From positions 5,920,001 to 5,984,000 of the forward strand of contig NZ_CP106793.1 of NCBI RefSeq assembly GCF_025642135.1: a stretch of 64,000 nucleotides of DNA, written 5' to 3'. Source of the stretch: Streptomyces cynarae (GTDB lineage: Bacteria; Actinomycetota; Actinomycetes; Streptomycetales; Streptomycetaceae). This document shows positions 57,390 through 64,000 of this stretch, piece by piece. The notes beneath the pieces were generated by a model. The model was not told the origin of the DNA and did no database searches. It saw only the letters and a list, made by a program, of their open reading frames with translations. Position numbers and translations under genes: made by a program. Position 1 is the stretch's first letter. The number at the start of each line of letters is the position of its first letter.

Positions 57390-57866
57390 CTACGGCTTGC
57401 CCCGCTGGCTCCGCAGATGTTCTGCGATGGGGCGCAGGGACTTGTGGAGGTGTTCCAGGTCGTCCGGGGGCAGCAGGTCGATGAAGTGGCGCCGCACGGA
57501 CGCCACGTGGTGTGGCGCGACCTTCTTCATCGTCTCCAAGCCGTGGTCCGTCAGGACCGCGTACAGACCCCGGCGGTCGGACTCGCAGTTCTCCCGGCGT
57601 ACCAGGTCCGCGTTCTCCATACGGGTGATCTGGTGCGAGAGGCGGCTCTTGGACTGGAGGGTGGCGGCGGCTAGGTCGCTCATCCGCATTCGCAGGCCCT
57701 CCGACTCCGAGAGGTTCACCAGGATCTCGTAGTCGTTCATCGTCAGGCCGAACGGCTGCAGATCCCTTTCCAGCTGGTAGGTCAGCAGCTTGTTGACCTC
57801 CAGGTGGGTGCGCCAGGCGCACTGTTCCGCATCCGTCAGCCAGCGCGTGGCCGTCTCGGTCTCCAT
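57390..57866 (-). CDS. absC: MarR-family regulator, AbsC-like
   Basis: 158 residues. Winged helix with LTMNDYEILVNLSESEG, MRMSDLAAATLQSKSRLSHQ and the wing ENCESDRRGLYAVLTDHG. Length, sequence style and position match what is remembered of AbsC (SCO5405) of S. coelicolor, which controls zinc-related genes and antibiotic production. A palindrome just upstream of the ATG (57875-57891) suggests autoregulation. The symbol is given on synteny and memory, not on a search. Confidence 0.75.
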   Translation of the reverse strand: METETATRWLTDAEQCAWRTHLEVNKLLTYQLERDLQPFGLTMNDYEILVNLSESEGLRMRMSDLAAATLQSKSRLSHQITRMENADLVRRENCESDRRGLYAVLTDHGLETMKKVAPHHVASVRRHFIDLLPPDDLEHLHKSLRPIAEHLRSQRGKP

Positions 57867-57874
57867 GTATGAAG

Positions 57875-57891
57875 TCTACCTAAAAGGTTGA
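57875..57891. promoter_or_regulatory. Operator-like palindrome at the MarR promoter
   Basis: TCTACCTAAAAGGTTGA is a 17-bp palindrome with one mismatched pair, 9 bp upstream of the MarR start codon. Position and form fit a MarR autoregulatory site; the AIM24 operon on the same strand lies upstream of it. Confidence 0.5.
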
Positions 57892-57958
57892 AAGGCGAAC
57901 TAGTGAGGGTGGTGTGACTGTGCGCACGCGTTCGACGTCACACTCCGCAGACTACCGC

Positions 57959-58753
57959 TCACAGCCCGAAGCGACGCTGGAGGTCCCCCAGCTGTCCGGG
58001 AAGACGCGGTGTCCCCGGCTGCCCCTGGTGGCCCGGTACCCCGCCCCCGCCGGGTACGCCCGGCTCCTGCGGAACCACCCCGGTGTCCTGCTCGGCCATC
58101 AACGTCTCCGAGGACTGCAGGAGCACCGTGCCCGCCCCGACGAACTCGAACTGGTGCTCCTCCCCGGAGGCCCCGCCGAGCCCCGTCATCGCACGTAGAC
58201 CGCCCCATACGCCCGCGAGGTACCCGTGGTCGTAGTGGTGGCACGGCGACGGGCAGTCGGCCCAGCCGACCAGCGCCTGCGGGTCCACCCGGATCGGGGG
58301 TTCCATGAACACCACCGGACCGTTGGACGCGGCCACGAACTTCCCGGTTCCGATGAGCGTGAGGAAGCCCGGAATGATCGACTGCTTCAGCGACAGACTT
58401 GGCTGAAAAGCGAGCAGGTTGCCCGAGCGAATGGTCAGATTGCCGTCCTCGAGGTCGTACGAATTCACGTCGAAGGCCCGGTCGGCGAGCAGCATCTTGC
58501 CCGAGCCGTCCGCCACCACCCAGTCGCTCGCGTGCAGTGGCGAATGGAACGACGTACGGACGAGACGGTCCAGACGGCCGTGCCCGATGCCGTTGAACTC
58601 CATCGAGCCGTAGTAGGCGATCATCTTGCCCTTCTGCAGGAACCACTGGCTCCCCTTGAGCTCCACGCAGAAGGTGTACTTGTCGACGTTGTCGTCGGCC
58701 GGCAGCGTCATCGGGTCGTACACGACGGGCCCCGCGCCCGGGTAGGTGGTCAC
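57959..58753 (-). CDS. AIM24-family protein 1
   Basis: 264 residues. AIM24 (formerly DUF124) beta-rich fold: GSQWFLQKGKMIAYYGSMEF, RSGNLLAFQPSLSLKQSI and IRVDPQALVGWADCPSPC. A Gly/Pro/Gln-rich tail of about 35 residues follows the domain. The start codon is GTG and overlaps the stop of the preceding AIM24 gene by 4 bp (GTGA). The bacterial function of this family is not established; the yeast member is a mitochondrial inner-membrane organising protein. No signal peptide is seen. Confidence 0.85.
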   Translation of the reverse strand: MTTYPGAGPVVYDPMTLPADDNVDKYTFCVELKGSQWFLQKGKMIAYYGSMEFNGIGHGRLDRLVRTSFHSPLHASDWVVADGSGKMLLADRAFDVNSYDLEDGNLTIRSGNLLAFQPSLSLKQSIIPGFLTLIGTGKFVAASNGPVVFMEPPIRVDPQALVGWADCPSPCHHYDHGYLAGVWGGLRAMTGLGGASGEEHQFEFVGAGTVLLQSSETLMAEQDTGVVPQEPGVPGGGGVPGHQGQPGTPRLPGQLGDLQRRFGL

Positions 58754-59400
58754 AGCTTCTCCTCCGACGCCTGCACGTACACCACACCACTGCCGCTCAG
58801 CTCCAGCTGGAACGCCTCGCCGGAGCCGCGGCCCACCATGTCGCGCCAGCCGAGCGCGGTGGACAGCTTGTTCCGCACGTCGCCGTGGTGCGCGACATAC
58901 GCCTGGGGGTCGACGTGGACCGGGCGCTGCGGGGTGATCGGCACCTCGAAGACGCCGCCGTGCGCCATGACGGCGACCGCACCGTGCCCCGTCAGGGTGG
59001 TCGTGAACAGGCCCTGGCCGGTGACCTGGCCCCGCACCAGCCCCATGACACCGCCCTGGGAGCCCATGAACATCGTGCCCTGCTGGAGGGTGCCCTCGAA
59101 GGCGAGCAGCCGGTCCGCCTCGACGTACAGCATGTCGCCGGTCAGGTTGATCACCTGGACGTGGTGGCCGCCGTGCCCGAACAGCACCGTGCCGCTGCCC
59201 TCGACCGTCATCAGCGGCGTCGCCTCGTTCGCGATGCGACGGCCGATCATCGACATGATCCCGCCCTGGCCGCCCTGGATGTTGGGGGTGAAGGAGACGT
59301 CGCCCTTGTAGGCGAGCATCGCGCCGCGCTGGCTGAACAGCCGCTGCCCGGGGATCACCGTCGCCTCGATCATCTTGGAGTTCACTTCACGGAAGGCCAT
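58750..59400 (-). CDS. AIM24-family protein 2
   Basis: 216 residues, the AIM24 domain with almost no extension: QRLFSQRGAMLAYKGDVSFT, EADRLLAFEGTLQQGTMFM, GLFTTTLTGHGAVAVMAHG and VHVDPQAYVAHHGDV. Its ATG begins 1 bp after the stop of AIM24 protein 3 and its stop overlaps the start of protein 1, so all three are read as one unit. The shared VDPxAYVAHxG motif shows that the three are paralogues with distinct spacing. Confidence 0.88.
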   Translation of the reverse strand: MAFREVNSKMIEATVIPGQRLFSQRGAMLAYKGDVSFTPNIQGGQGGIMSMIGRRIANEATPLMTVEGSGTVLFGHGGHHVQVINLTGDMLYVEADRLLAFEGTLQQGTMFMGSQGGVMGLVRGQVTGQGLFTTTLTGHGAVAVMAHGGVFEVPITPQRPVHVDPQAYVAHHGDVRNKLSTALGWRDMVGRGSGEAFQLELSGSGVVYVQASEEKL

Positions 59401-59401
59401 G

Positions 59402-60034
59402 TCAGAGGTCCCCCGCGATCGTGTTGCGCTCGCTGGGCTGCACGTACACCAGTCCGTCCCCCTCGAAGCGGATCTGGAAGGCCTCGCCGCCGCCCTCGCC
59501 GAGGAATGTGCGGAAGGTCACGCCCGACTGGAACGACTGCCGCAGGTTCCCCTGGTGCGCCACGTACGCGCCCGGGTCGACGGTCAGCGGGTACTGCGCG
59601 CTGACCCGCAGCACCACCGCCGGGCCGTCCGACATGATCGCCGCTTGGCCGTGGCCCTCGACCGTCGTCGTGAACAGGCCGTTGCCCTGCGAGGCGCCGC
59701 GCAGGCCGGTGAACGTCGTGCCCGTGCGCAGGCCGGCGTCCGTCGCGAGGAGGTTGCTGGACTCGACGAACAGCTTGTCCCCCTGGAGGCTGACGAGGTT
59801 GATCTCGGAGGCCCGGTCCGCGAACCAGCACGTCCCGTGCCCCCTCACCTCCATCACGGTCATCTGCTCGCCGGTGAGCCGTCGGGTCACCATCCCGCGG
59901 ATCCCCTCGCCGCCGCCGGTGAGCTTCTTGAAGGTCATCTGGCCGTCGTACGCGACCATGGAGCCGTTCTTCGCCTTCACGCCGTCCCCGGTCATGTCGA
60001 CGGCCAGCACCTTGCTGCCTTGGAGTCGGAACAT
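59402..60034 (-). CDS. AIM24-family protein 3, first gene of the triplet
   Basis: 210 residues: MFRLQGSKVLAVDMTGDGVK, KNGSMVAYDGQMTFKKLTGG, SSNLLATDAGLRTGTTF, GLFTTTVEGHGQAAIMSDGP and LTVDPGAYVAHQGNL. First in the operon on the minus strand. ATG 60034 and GTG 60040 are both possible starts; the frame is open to 60163 but upstream residues are not family-like. It is divergent from the DUF3817 gene at 60279. Confidence 0.87.
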   Translation of the reverse strand: MFRLQGSKVLAVDMTGDGVKAKNGSMVAYDGQMTFKKLTGGGEGIRGMVTRRLTGEQMTVMEVRGHGTCWFADRASEINLVSLQGDKLFVESSNLLATDAGLRTGTTFTGLRGASQGNGLFTTTVEGHGQAAIMSDGPAVVLRVSAQYPLTVDPGAYVAHQGNLRQSFQSGVTFRTFLGEGGGEAFQIRFEGDGLVYVQPSERNTIAGDL

Positions 60035-60278
60035 CGCCACGGAGCGAAGGTAACGGCCCGGTGGGTGGAGCGGACAGAGCCCGAAGGTGGATCCGCACCC
60101 TGAGCCCACCCCTAGGGGTGTCCGGCGGTCGGGTATAGGGACGAGTCGGCGTGTGGCCGACACCCCGTACCCCCGTGCCCGGCCCGCCGCGTCCCGGATG
60201 TCACAATGGGCGGGCGCTTGTGCGTGCGTTCACAAAGCGCCCGCCCCTTCCGGACGAACCTCCCACCGAAGGTGACCC

Positions 60279-60623
60279 GTGGACATAAAGACCGCCACCG
60301 CCCTCCGCCGGCTCCGACTGGTCTCGGCCCCCGAGGCCGTCTCCTTCCTGCTGCTGCTCGTCTGCTCGGTACTGAAGCGCACCACCGATTTCAACGCCGT
60401 GCCCGTGATGGGCTCGATCCACGGCGTCCTGTTCATCCTGTACGTGATCTTCTGGGCGGACGCCTGGAACCGCACCAAGTGGCCGTTGAAGACCGCCGCC
60501 GTCTACTTCGTCCTCTCGGTGCTGCCGACCGGCGGCTTCTTCGCCGAGCGCAAGCTGCGCCGCGAGGCCGAGGACGCCGTCATCGCGGCCCGCGCCCGCA
60601 AGGAAGGGATCGTGAACGCGTGA
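60279..60623 (+). CDS. DUF3817 membrane protein 1
   Basis: 114 residues with three membrane segments (about 18-36, 43-61 and 69-87). DUF3817 features: [28 protein letters not shown] (conserved G-x-x-H-G) and [33 protein letters not shown] 60279 start. It overlaps the next gene by 4 bp (GTGA). The domain is also found fused to transporters, but its role is unknown. A second copy is encoded at 62145. Confidence 0.88.
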   Translation: MDIKTATALRRLRLVSAPEAVSFLLLLVCSVLKRTTDFNAVPVMGSIHGVLFILYVIFWADAWNRTKWPLKTAAVYFVLSVLPTGGFFAERKLRREAEDAVIAARARKEGIVNA

Positions 60624-60916
60624 TCGTCGCCTTCTCAGTGACGCCGCTGGGGGTCGGCGAGGACGTGGGGGAGTACGTCGCCGACGCCGTCCGGGTCGTA
60701 CGGGAATCCGGTCTGCCGAACCGCACCGACGCCATGTTCACCTCGATCGAGGGGGAGTGGGACGAGGTCATGGACGTGGTGAAGCGTGCCGTCTCGGTGG
60801 TCGAGGAGCGGGCGCCGCGTGTCTCCCTGGTCCTCAAGGCGGACATCCGTCCGGGCGTGACGGACGGCCTCACCTCCAAGGTGGAGACGGTGGAGCGGCA
60901 CCTGGCCGGCGAGTGA
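60620..60916 (+). CDS. MTH1187-family thiamine-binding-fold protein
   Basis: 98 residues with a ferredoxin-like fold of the DUF77/YqgV family: [41 protein letters not shown] and [14 protein letters not shown]. Characterised relatives bind thiamine-type ligands. GTG start inside the stop of the DUF3817 gene indicates coupling. It ends 29 bp before a strong terminator, so the pair forms a two-gene unit. Confidence 0.88.
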   Translation: MIVAFSVTPLGVGEDVGEYVADAVRVVRESGLPNRTDAMFTSIEGEWDEVMDVVKRAVSVVEERAPRVSLVLKADIRPGVTDGLTSKVETVERHLAGE

Positions 60917-60945
60917 GGCGCCGCCGCCCGGCGACGGAAGGCGCG

Positions 60946-60972
60946 ACCCCGGCCCCGGGGCCGGGGTTTTTT
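60946..60972 (+). terminator. Classical rho-independent terminator
   Basis: 9-bp stem ACCCCGGCC / GGCCGGGGT followed by a run of six T, 29 bp after the thiamine-binding-fold gene. It is the clearest terminator with a T run in the window. Confidence 0.9.
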
Positions 60973-61009
60973 CACGCCCGCCCGGCGGACCGTGCCCAGG
61001 GGCCCTCGC

Positions 61010-61441
61010 TCAGCTCCCCTGCTCCACGTACTCCTTGAAGTGCTCCAGATCGCTGCGCACCAGCCGTTCGATGGCGCTCGCCTGGGCGAAGCCCCTCGGG
61101 CCGCCGAACGTCTCCCTGACCGCACCCGGGTCGTACGCGAGCCGCGCCTGCACCCGGGTGTGGTCCCTGTCGATCGACTGCAGAGAGAAGGAGCCCTTCA
61201 GCTCCGGTTCGCCCGTGGTGCGCCACTCCATCACGCGTTCCCCGCCGCGGTCGGAGACCTCCGCCTCGATCTCCCGGGCCCGGCCGCCCGCCTCGACGCC
61301 CAGATGCGCCCGGCCGCCCGCCTCCGTACGGGCGTCCCGCAGTCCGTCCACGAAGCGCGGATAGTTCTCCACCCGGTGCAGGCTCTCCCAGGCCGTGTCG
61401 ATCGGAACTCCCACATCCACGTGCTCTTCGAGGGTGCTCAT
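61010..61441 (-). CDS. SRPBCC-fold polyketide cyclase/dehydrase-like protein
   Basis: 143 residues with the START/SRPBCC helix-grip fold: STLEEHVDVGVPIDTAWESL at the N-terminus, YPRFVDGL, VMEWRTTGEPELKGSFS and the long C-terminal helix FAQASAIERLVRSDLEHFKEYVEQ. Such single-domain proteins bind lipids or aromatic ligands in a cavity, and some act in polyketide cyclisation or membrane-lipid sensing. The start at 61441 is the family-type start. It is divergent from the MarR gene at 61570. Confidence 0.87.
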   Translation of the reverse strand: MSTLEEHVDVGVPIDTAWESLHRVENYPRFVDGLRDARTEAGGRAHLGVEAGGRAREIEAEVSDRGGERVMEWRTTGEPELKGSFSLQSIDRDHTRVQARLAYDPGAVRETFGGPRGFAQASAIERLVRSDLEHFKEYVEQGS

Positions 61442-61569
61442 GGCTGACCTCCGCGTTCGGTTCGTCCCCCCTCCTGCCTTCTGCTTCCAGTGTGCGCCCG
61501 GCAACAGCCCGTGGACCGAAAAGCGAGACGGGGCTGACCAGCATGTGACCGGCCGGTAAGGTCGATGGC

Positions 61570-62079
61570 GTGCCGAAGCCCCTCAGTCTGTCCTTCGACC
61601 CCATCTCCCGCGCCGACGAGCACTGGAAGCAGCGGTGGGGAAACGTGCCGTCCATGGCCGCGATCACCTCGATCATGCGGGCGCAGCAGATCCTGCTGGC
61701 CGAGGTCGACGCGGTGGTGAAACCGTACGGACTGACCTTCGCGCGCTACGAGGCGCTGGTACTGCTCACCTTCTCCAAGGCGGGCGAGCTGCCCATGTCC
61801 AAGATCGGCGAGCGGCTCATGGTGCACCCCACGTCGGTCACCAACACCGTGGACCGCCTGGTCAGGTCCGGCCTGGTCGCCAAGCGGCCCAACCCCAACG
61901 ACGGCCGCGGCACCCTCGCCTCCATCACCGACAAGGGCCGCGAGGTCTGCGACGCGGCCACCCGGGACCTGATGGCGATGGACTTCGGGCTCGGCTGCTA
62001 CGACGCGGAGGAGTGCGCCGAGATCTTCGCGATGCTGCGTCCGCTGCGCATCGCCGCGGGGGACTTCAAGGAGGGCTGA
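61570..62079 (+). CDS. MarR-family regulator
   Basis: 169 residues, GTG start. Winged-helix region: GLTFARYEALVLLTFSKAGE, MSKIGERLMVHPTSVTNTVD and PNPNDGRGTLASITDKGREV. TAAGGT at 61557-61562 could be a -10 element, making the mRNA nearly leaderless. Neighbours: the divergent SRPBCC gene, DUF3817 protein 2 downstream and the mutase gene after that. Target unknown; the palindrome at 62527 is one candidate. Confidence 0.9.
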   Translation: MPKPLSLSFDPISRADEHWKQRWGNVPSMAAITSIMRAQQILLAEVDAVVKPYGLTFARYEALVLLTFSKAGELPMSKIGERLMVHPTSVTNTVDRLVRSGLVAKRPNPNDGRGTLASITDKGREVCDAATRDLMAMDFGLGCYDAEECAEIFAMLRPLRIAAGDFKEG

Positions 62080-62144
62080 GCGGCGGTCGTGCGGCGCCGG
62101 GGGTGCCGGAAGATCGACGCAAACCGGCCGTTACGCTCGGAGCC

Positions 62145-62483
62145 ATGAAAAAGAGCGTGCTGACCCGCTACCGCGTGATGGCCTACGTCACCGGTGTGCT
62201 GCTGGTCCTGCTGACCCTCGGTGTCATCGCCAAGTACATCCTCGACGTGAACGGCGCGGCCGACTTCACCCGCGTCATCGGCATCGCCCACGGCTGGCTG
62301 TACGTCATCTACCTGGTCTTCGCCTTCGACCTGGGCTCGAAGGCGAAGTGGCCGGTCGGCAAGCAGCTGTGGGTCCTGCTCGCGGGGACGATCCCGACGG
62401 CCGCCTTCTTCGTGGAGCGCAAGGTCACCCACGAGCTCGAGTCGAAGATCGCGGAGGACGCTCCCGCGGTCGCCAAGGCGTAG
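62145..62483 (+). CDS. DUF3817 membrane protein 2
   Basis: 112 residues with three membrane segments: RVMAYVTGVLLVLLTLGVI, IGIAHGWLYVIYLVFAFDL (with the H-G pair) and LWVLLAGTIPTAAFFVERK. Clearly paralogous to the protein encoded at 60279 (same three-helix order, VExK/AExK before the tail). ATG 62145 follows CTCGGAGCC. It lies 65 bp after the MarR gene and may be co-transcribed with it. Confidence 0.88.
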   Translation: MKKSVLTRYRVMAYVTGVLLVLLTLGVIAKYILDVNGAADFTRVIGIAHGWLYVIYLVFAFDLGSKAKWPVGKQLWVLLAGTIPTAAFFVERKVTHELESKIAEDAPAVAKA

Positions 62484-62526
62484 CGGAGACCGCCGTACGG
62501 AGGCCGTGCGGCGGTCTGCCGTCGAC

Positions 62527-62550
62527 ATTTACTTGGACGTCCTAGTAAAT
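62527..62550. promoter_or_regulatory. 24-bp palindrome before the mutase gene
   Basis: ATTTACTTGGAC followed directly by GTCCTAGTAAAT: 11 of 12 positions are symmetric. It ends 8 bp before the ATG at 62559 and stands out as an A+T-rich island. It is probably the operator of a dimeric repressor; a TAGTAA hexamer inside it may also serve as the -10 element. Confidence 0.7.
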
Positions 62551-62558
62551 TCGAGGGT

Positions 62559-64000
62559 ATGGACGCTGACGCCATCGAGGAGGGCCGCCGACGCTGGCAG
62601 GCCCGGTACGACGCCTCACGCAAGCGCGAGGCCGATTTCACGACGCTCTCCGGCGATCCCGTGGAGCCTGTGTACGGGCCCCGGCCCTCAGACACGTACG
62701 AGGGTTTCGAGCGGATCGGCTGGCCCGGTGAGTACCCCTTCACCCGCGGCCTGTACCCGACCGGCTACCGGGGGCGGACCTGGACCATCCGCCAGTTCGC
62801 CGGGTTCGGCAACGCCGAGCAGACGAACGAGCGCTACAAGATGATCCTGGACGCCGGCGGCGGAGGCCTGAGCGTCGCCTTCGACATGCCGACCCTCATG
62901 GGCCGCGACTCCGACGACCCGCGTTCGCTCGGCGAGGTCGGGCACTGCGGTGTCGCGATCGACTCGGCCGCGGACATGGAGGTCCTGTTCAAGGACATCC
63001 CCCTCGGTGACGTCACCACCTCGATGACGATCAGCGGACCGGCGGTCCCCGTCTTCTGCATGTACCTGGTCGCCGCCGAGCGCCAGGGCGTGGACCCCTC
63101 CGTGCTCAACGGCACGCTCCAGACCGACATCTTCAAGGAGTACATCGCCCAGAAGGAGTGGCTCTTCCAGCCCGAGCCGCATCTGCGCCTCATCGGCGAC
63201 CTGATGGAGTACTGCGCGTCCCGCATCCCCGCCTACAAGCCGCTGTCCGTCTCCGGCTACCACATCCGGGAGGCGGGCGCGACGGCCGCGCAGGAGCTGG
63301 CGTACACGCTCGCCGACGGGTTCGGGTACGTGGAGCTGGGGCTCAGCCGCGGGCTCGATGTGAACGTGTTCGCGCCGGGCCTGTCCTTCTTCTTCGACGC
63401 GCACGTCGATTTCTTCGAGGAGATCGCCAAGTTCCGCGCGGCGCGGCGCATCTGGGCGCGCTGGATGCGGGACGTGTACGGGGCGACGAGCGAGAAGGCG
63501 CAGTGGCTGCGCTTCCACACGCAGACGGCCGGGGTCTCGCTGACCGCGCAGCAGCCGTACAACAACGTGGTGCGTACGGCGGTGGAGGCGCTGGCGGCGG
63601 TGCTGGGCGGCACCAACTCCCTGCACACCAACGCCCTGGACGAGACGCTCGCGCTGCCGTCCGAGCAGGCGGCGGAGATCGCGCTGCGGACCCAGCAGGT
63701 GCTGATGGAGGAGACCGGGGTCGCCAACGTGGCCGATCCGCTGGGCGGTTCTTGGTACGTGGAGCAGCTGACGGACCGGATCGAGGCGGACGCGGAGAAG
63801 ATCTTCGAGCAGATCAAGGAGCGGGGCCTCAGGGCCCACCCCGACGGGCAGCACCCGATCGGGCCGATGACGTCCGGGATCCTGCGGGGCATCGAGGACG
63901 GGTGGTTCACCGGGGAGATCGCGGAGTCCGCGTTCCGGTACCAGCAGGCGCTGGAGAAGGGCGACAAGAAGGTGGTGGGCGTGAACGTCCACACCGGGTC
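62559..64000 (+). CDS. icmA: Isobutyryl-CoA mutase large subunit, 3' end outside window
   Basis: 480 residues are visible, of about 566 expected. B12-dependent acyl-CoA mutase substrate domain: YRGRTWTIRQFAGFGNAEQT, GLSVAFDMPTLMGRDSDDP, MTISGPAVPVFCMYLVAAE, LSVSGYHIREAGATAAQELA and LHTNALDETLALPSEQAAEI. The start MDADAIEEGRRRWQARYD and the absence of a long N-terminal extension match the IcmA type, whose B12-binding part is a separate small subunit, better than MutB. The gene is open to the window end without a stop. GAGGG precedes the ATG. Confidence 0.92.
   Translation, partial: MDADAIEEGRRRWQARYDASRKREADFTTLSGDPVEPVYGPRPSDTYEGFERIGWPGEYPFTRGLYPTGYRGRTWTIRQFAGFGNAEQTNERYKMILDAGGGGLSVAFDMPTLMGRDSDDPRSLGEVGHCGVAIDSAADMEVLFKDIPLGDVTTSMTISGPAVPVFCMYLVAAERQGVDPSVLNGTLQTDIFKEYIAQKEWLFQPEPHLRLIGDLMEYCASRIPAYKPLSVSGYHIREAGATAAQELAYTLADGFGYVELGLSRGLDVNVFAPGLSFFFDAHVDFFEEIAKFRAARRIWARWMRDVYGATSEKAQWLRFHTQTAGVSLTAQQPYNNVVRTAVEALAAVLGGTNSLHTNALDETLALPSEQAAEIALRTQQVLMEETGVANVADPLGGSWYVEQLTDRIEADAEKIFEQIKERGLRAHPDGQHPIGPMTSGILRGIEDGWFTGEIAESAFRYQQALEKGDKKVVGVNVHTG

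Overview
The window is chromosomal DNA from a high-G+C actinomycete, almost certainly a Streptomyces. The evidence is the base composition, frequent GTG/TTG starts, dense 1-4 bp start/stop overlaps, the FilP/Scy polarity proteins, Streptomyces-type intergenic repeats and a gene order that, from memory, follows the S. coelicolor core region around SCO5350-SCO5415. No database search was run; names rest on motifs, lengths and context.

Layout. (1) 1-2,980: the edge of an integrated element (5'-truncated tyrosine integrase, an ABM-fold protein, a small secreted protein with an out-of-character C-terminus) next to tRNA-Arg(CCG), the likely attachment site. (2) 3.1-10.1 kb: a small response regulator, a catalytically incomplete ArgS-like protein carrying a tandem hexapeptide repeat, then lysA-hom-thrC-thrB (aspartate-family amino acids). 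(3) 10.5-21.0 kb: rho, an LCP cell-wall ligase, rpmE behind a sigma-R-type promoter, prfA-prmC-sua5, a low-molecular-weight phosphatase-like protein whose nucleophilic Cys is Ser, a serine hydroxymethyltransferase and a WecA/TagO-type glycosyl-1-phosphate transferase. (4) 21.3-29.2 kb: the complete ATP synthase operon atpIBEFHAGDC with a Rex/CRP-like palindrome upstream and hairpins between atpD and atpC. (5) 29.3-35.9 kb: DUF2550 protein, chitinase C, a remnant of its likely regulator ChiR fused to a relE remnant, an intact OmpR-type two-component system, two small exported proteins and a PduO-type cobalamin adenosyltransferase. (6) 35.9-47.7 kb: an ABC-2 exporter with its TetR regulator, 3-hydroxybutyryl-CoA dehydrogenase, a STAS protein, a frameshifted ATPase, nucS, a small conserved protein, a luciferase-like monooxygenase, a zinc-ribbon protein and a second ABC-2 exporter. 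(7) 47.9-52.9 kb: the coiled-coil proteins FilP and Scy. (8) 53.1-64.0 kb: methylmalonyl-CoA epimerase, a thiolase, MeaB, an MFS transporter, an AbsC-like MarR regulator, three tandem AIM24-family genes, two DUF3817 genes, a thiamine-binding-fold protein, an SRPBCC protein, a second MarR regulator and the 5' part of an isobutyryl-CoA mutase large subunit behind a near-perfect 24-bp palindrome.

How the genes fit together. Housekeeping blocks (threonine/lysine synthesis, translation termination, ATP synthase) are interleaved with polar growth (FilP/Scy, LCP ligase, WecA-like enzyme) and with a dispersed B12-dependent acyl-CoA mutase theme: adenosyltransferase, epimerase, MeaB chaperone, mutase, thiolase and hydroxyacyl-CoA dehydrogenase. 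The points most worth following up are the Cys-to-Ser phosphatase, the repeat-bearing ArgS-like protein, the erosion of the chitinase two-component system, the AIM24 triplet, the palindrome before the mutase gene and the candidate redox operator of the atp operon.
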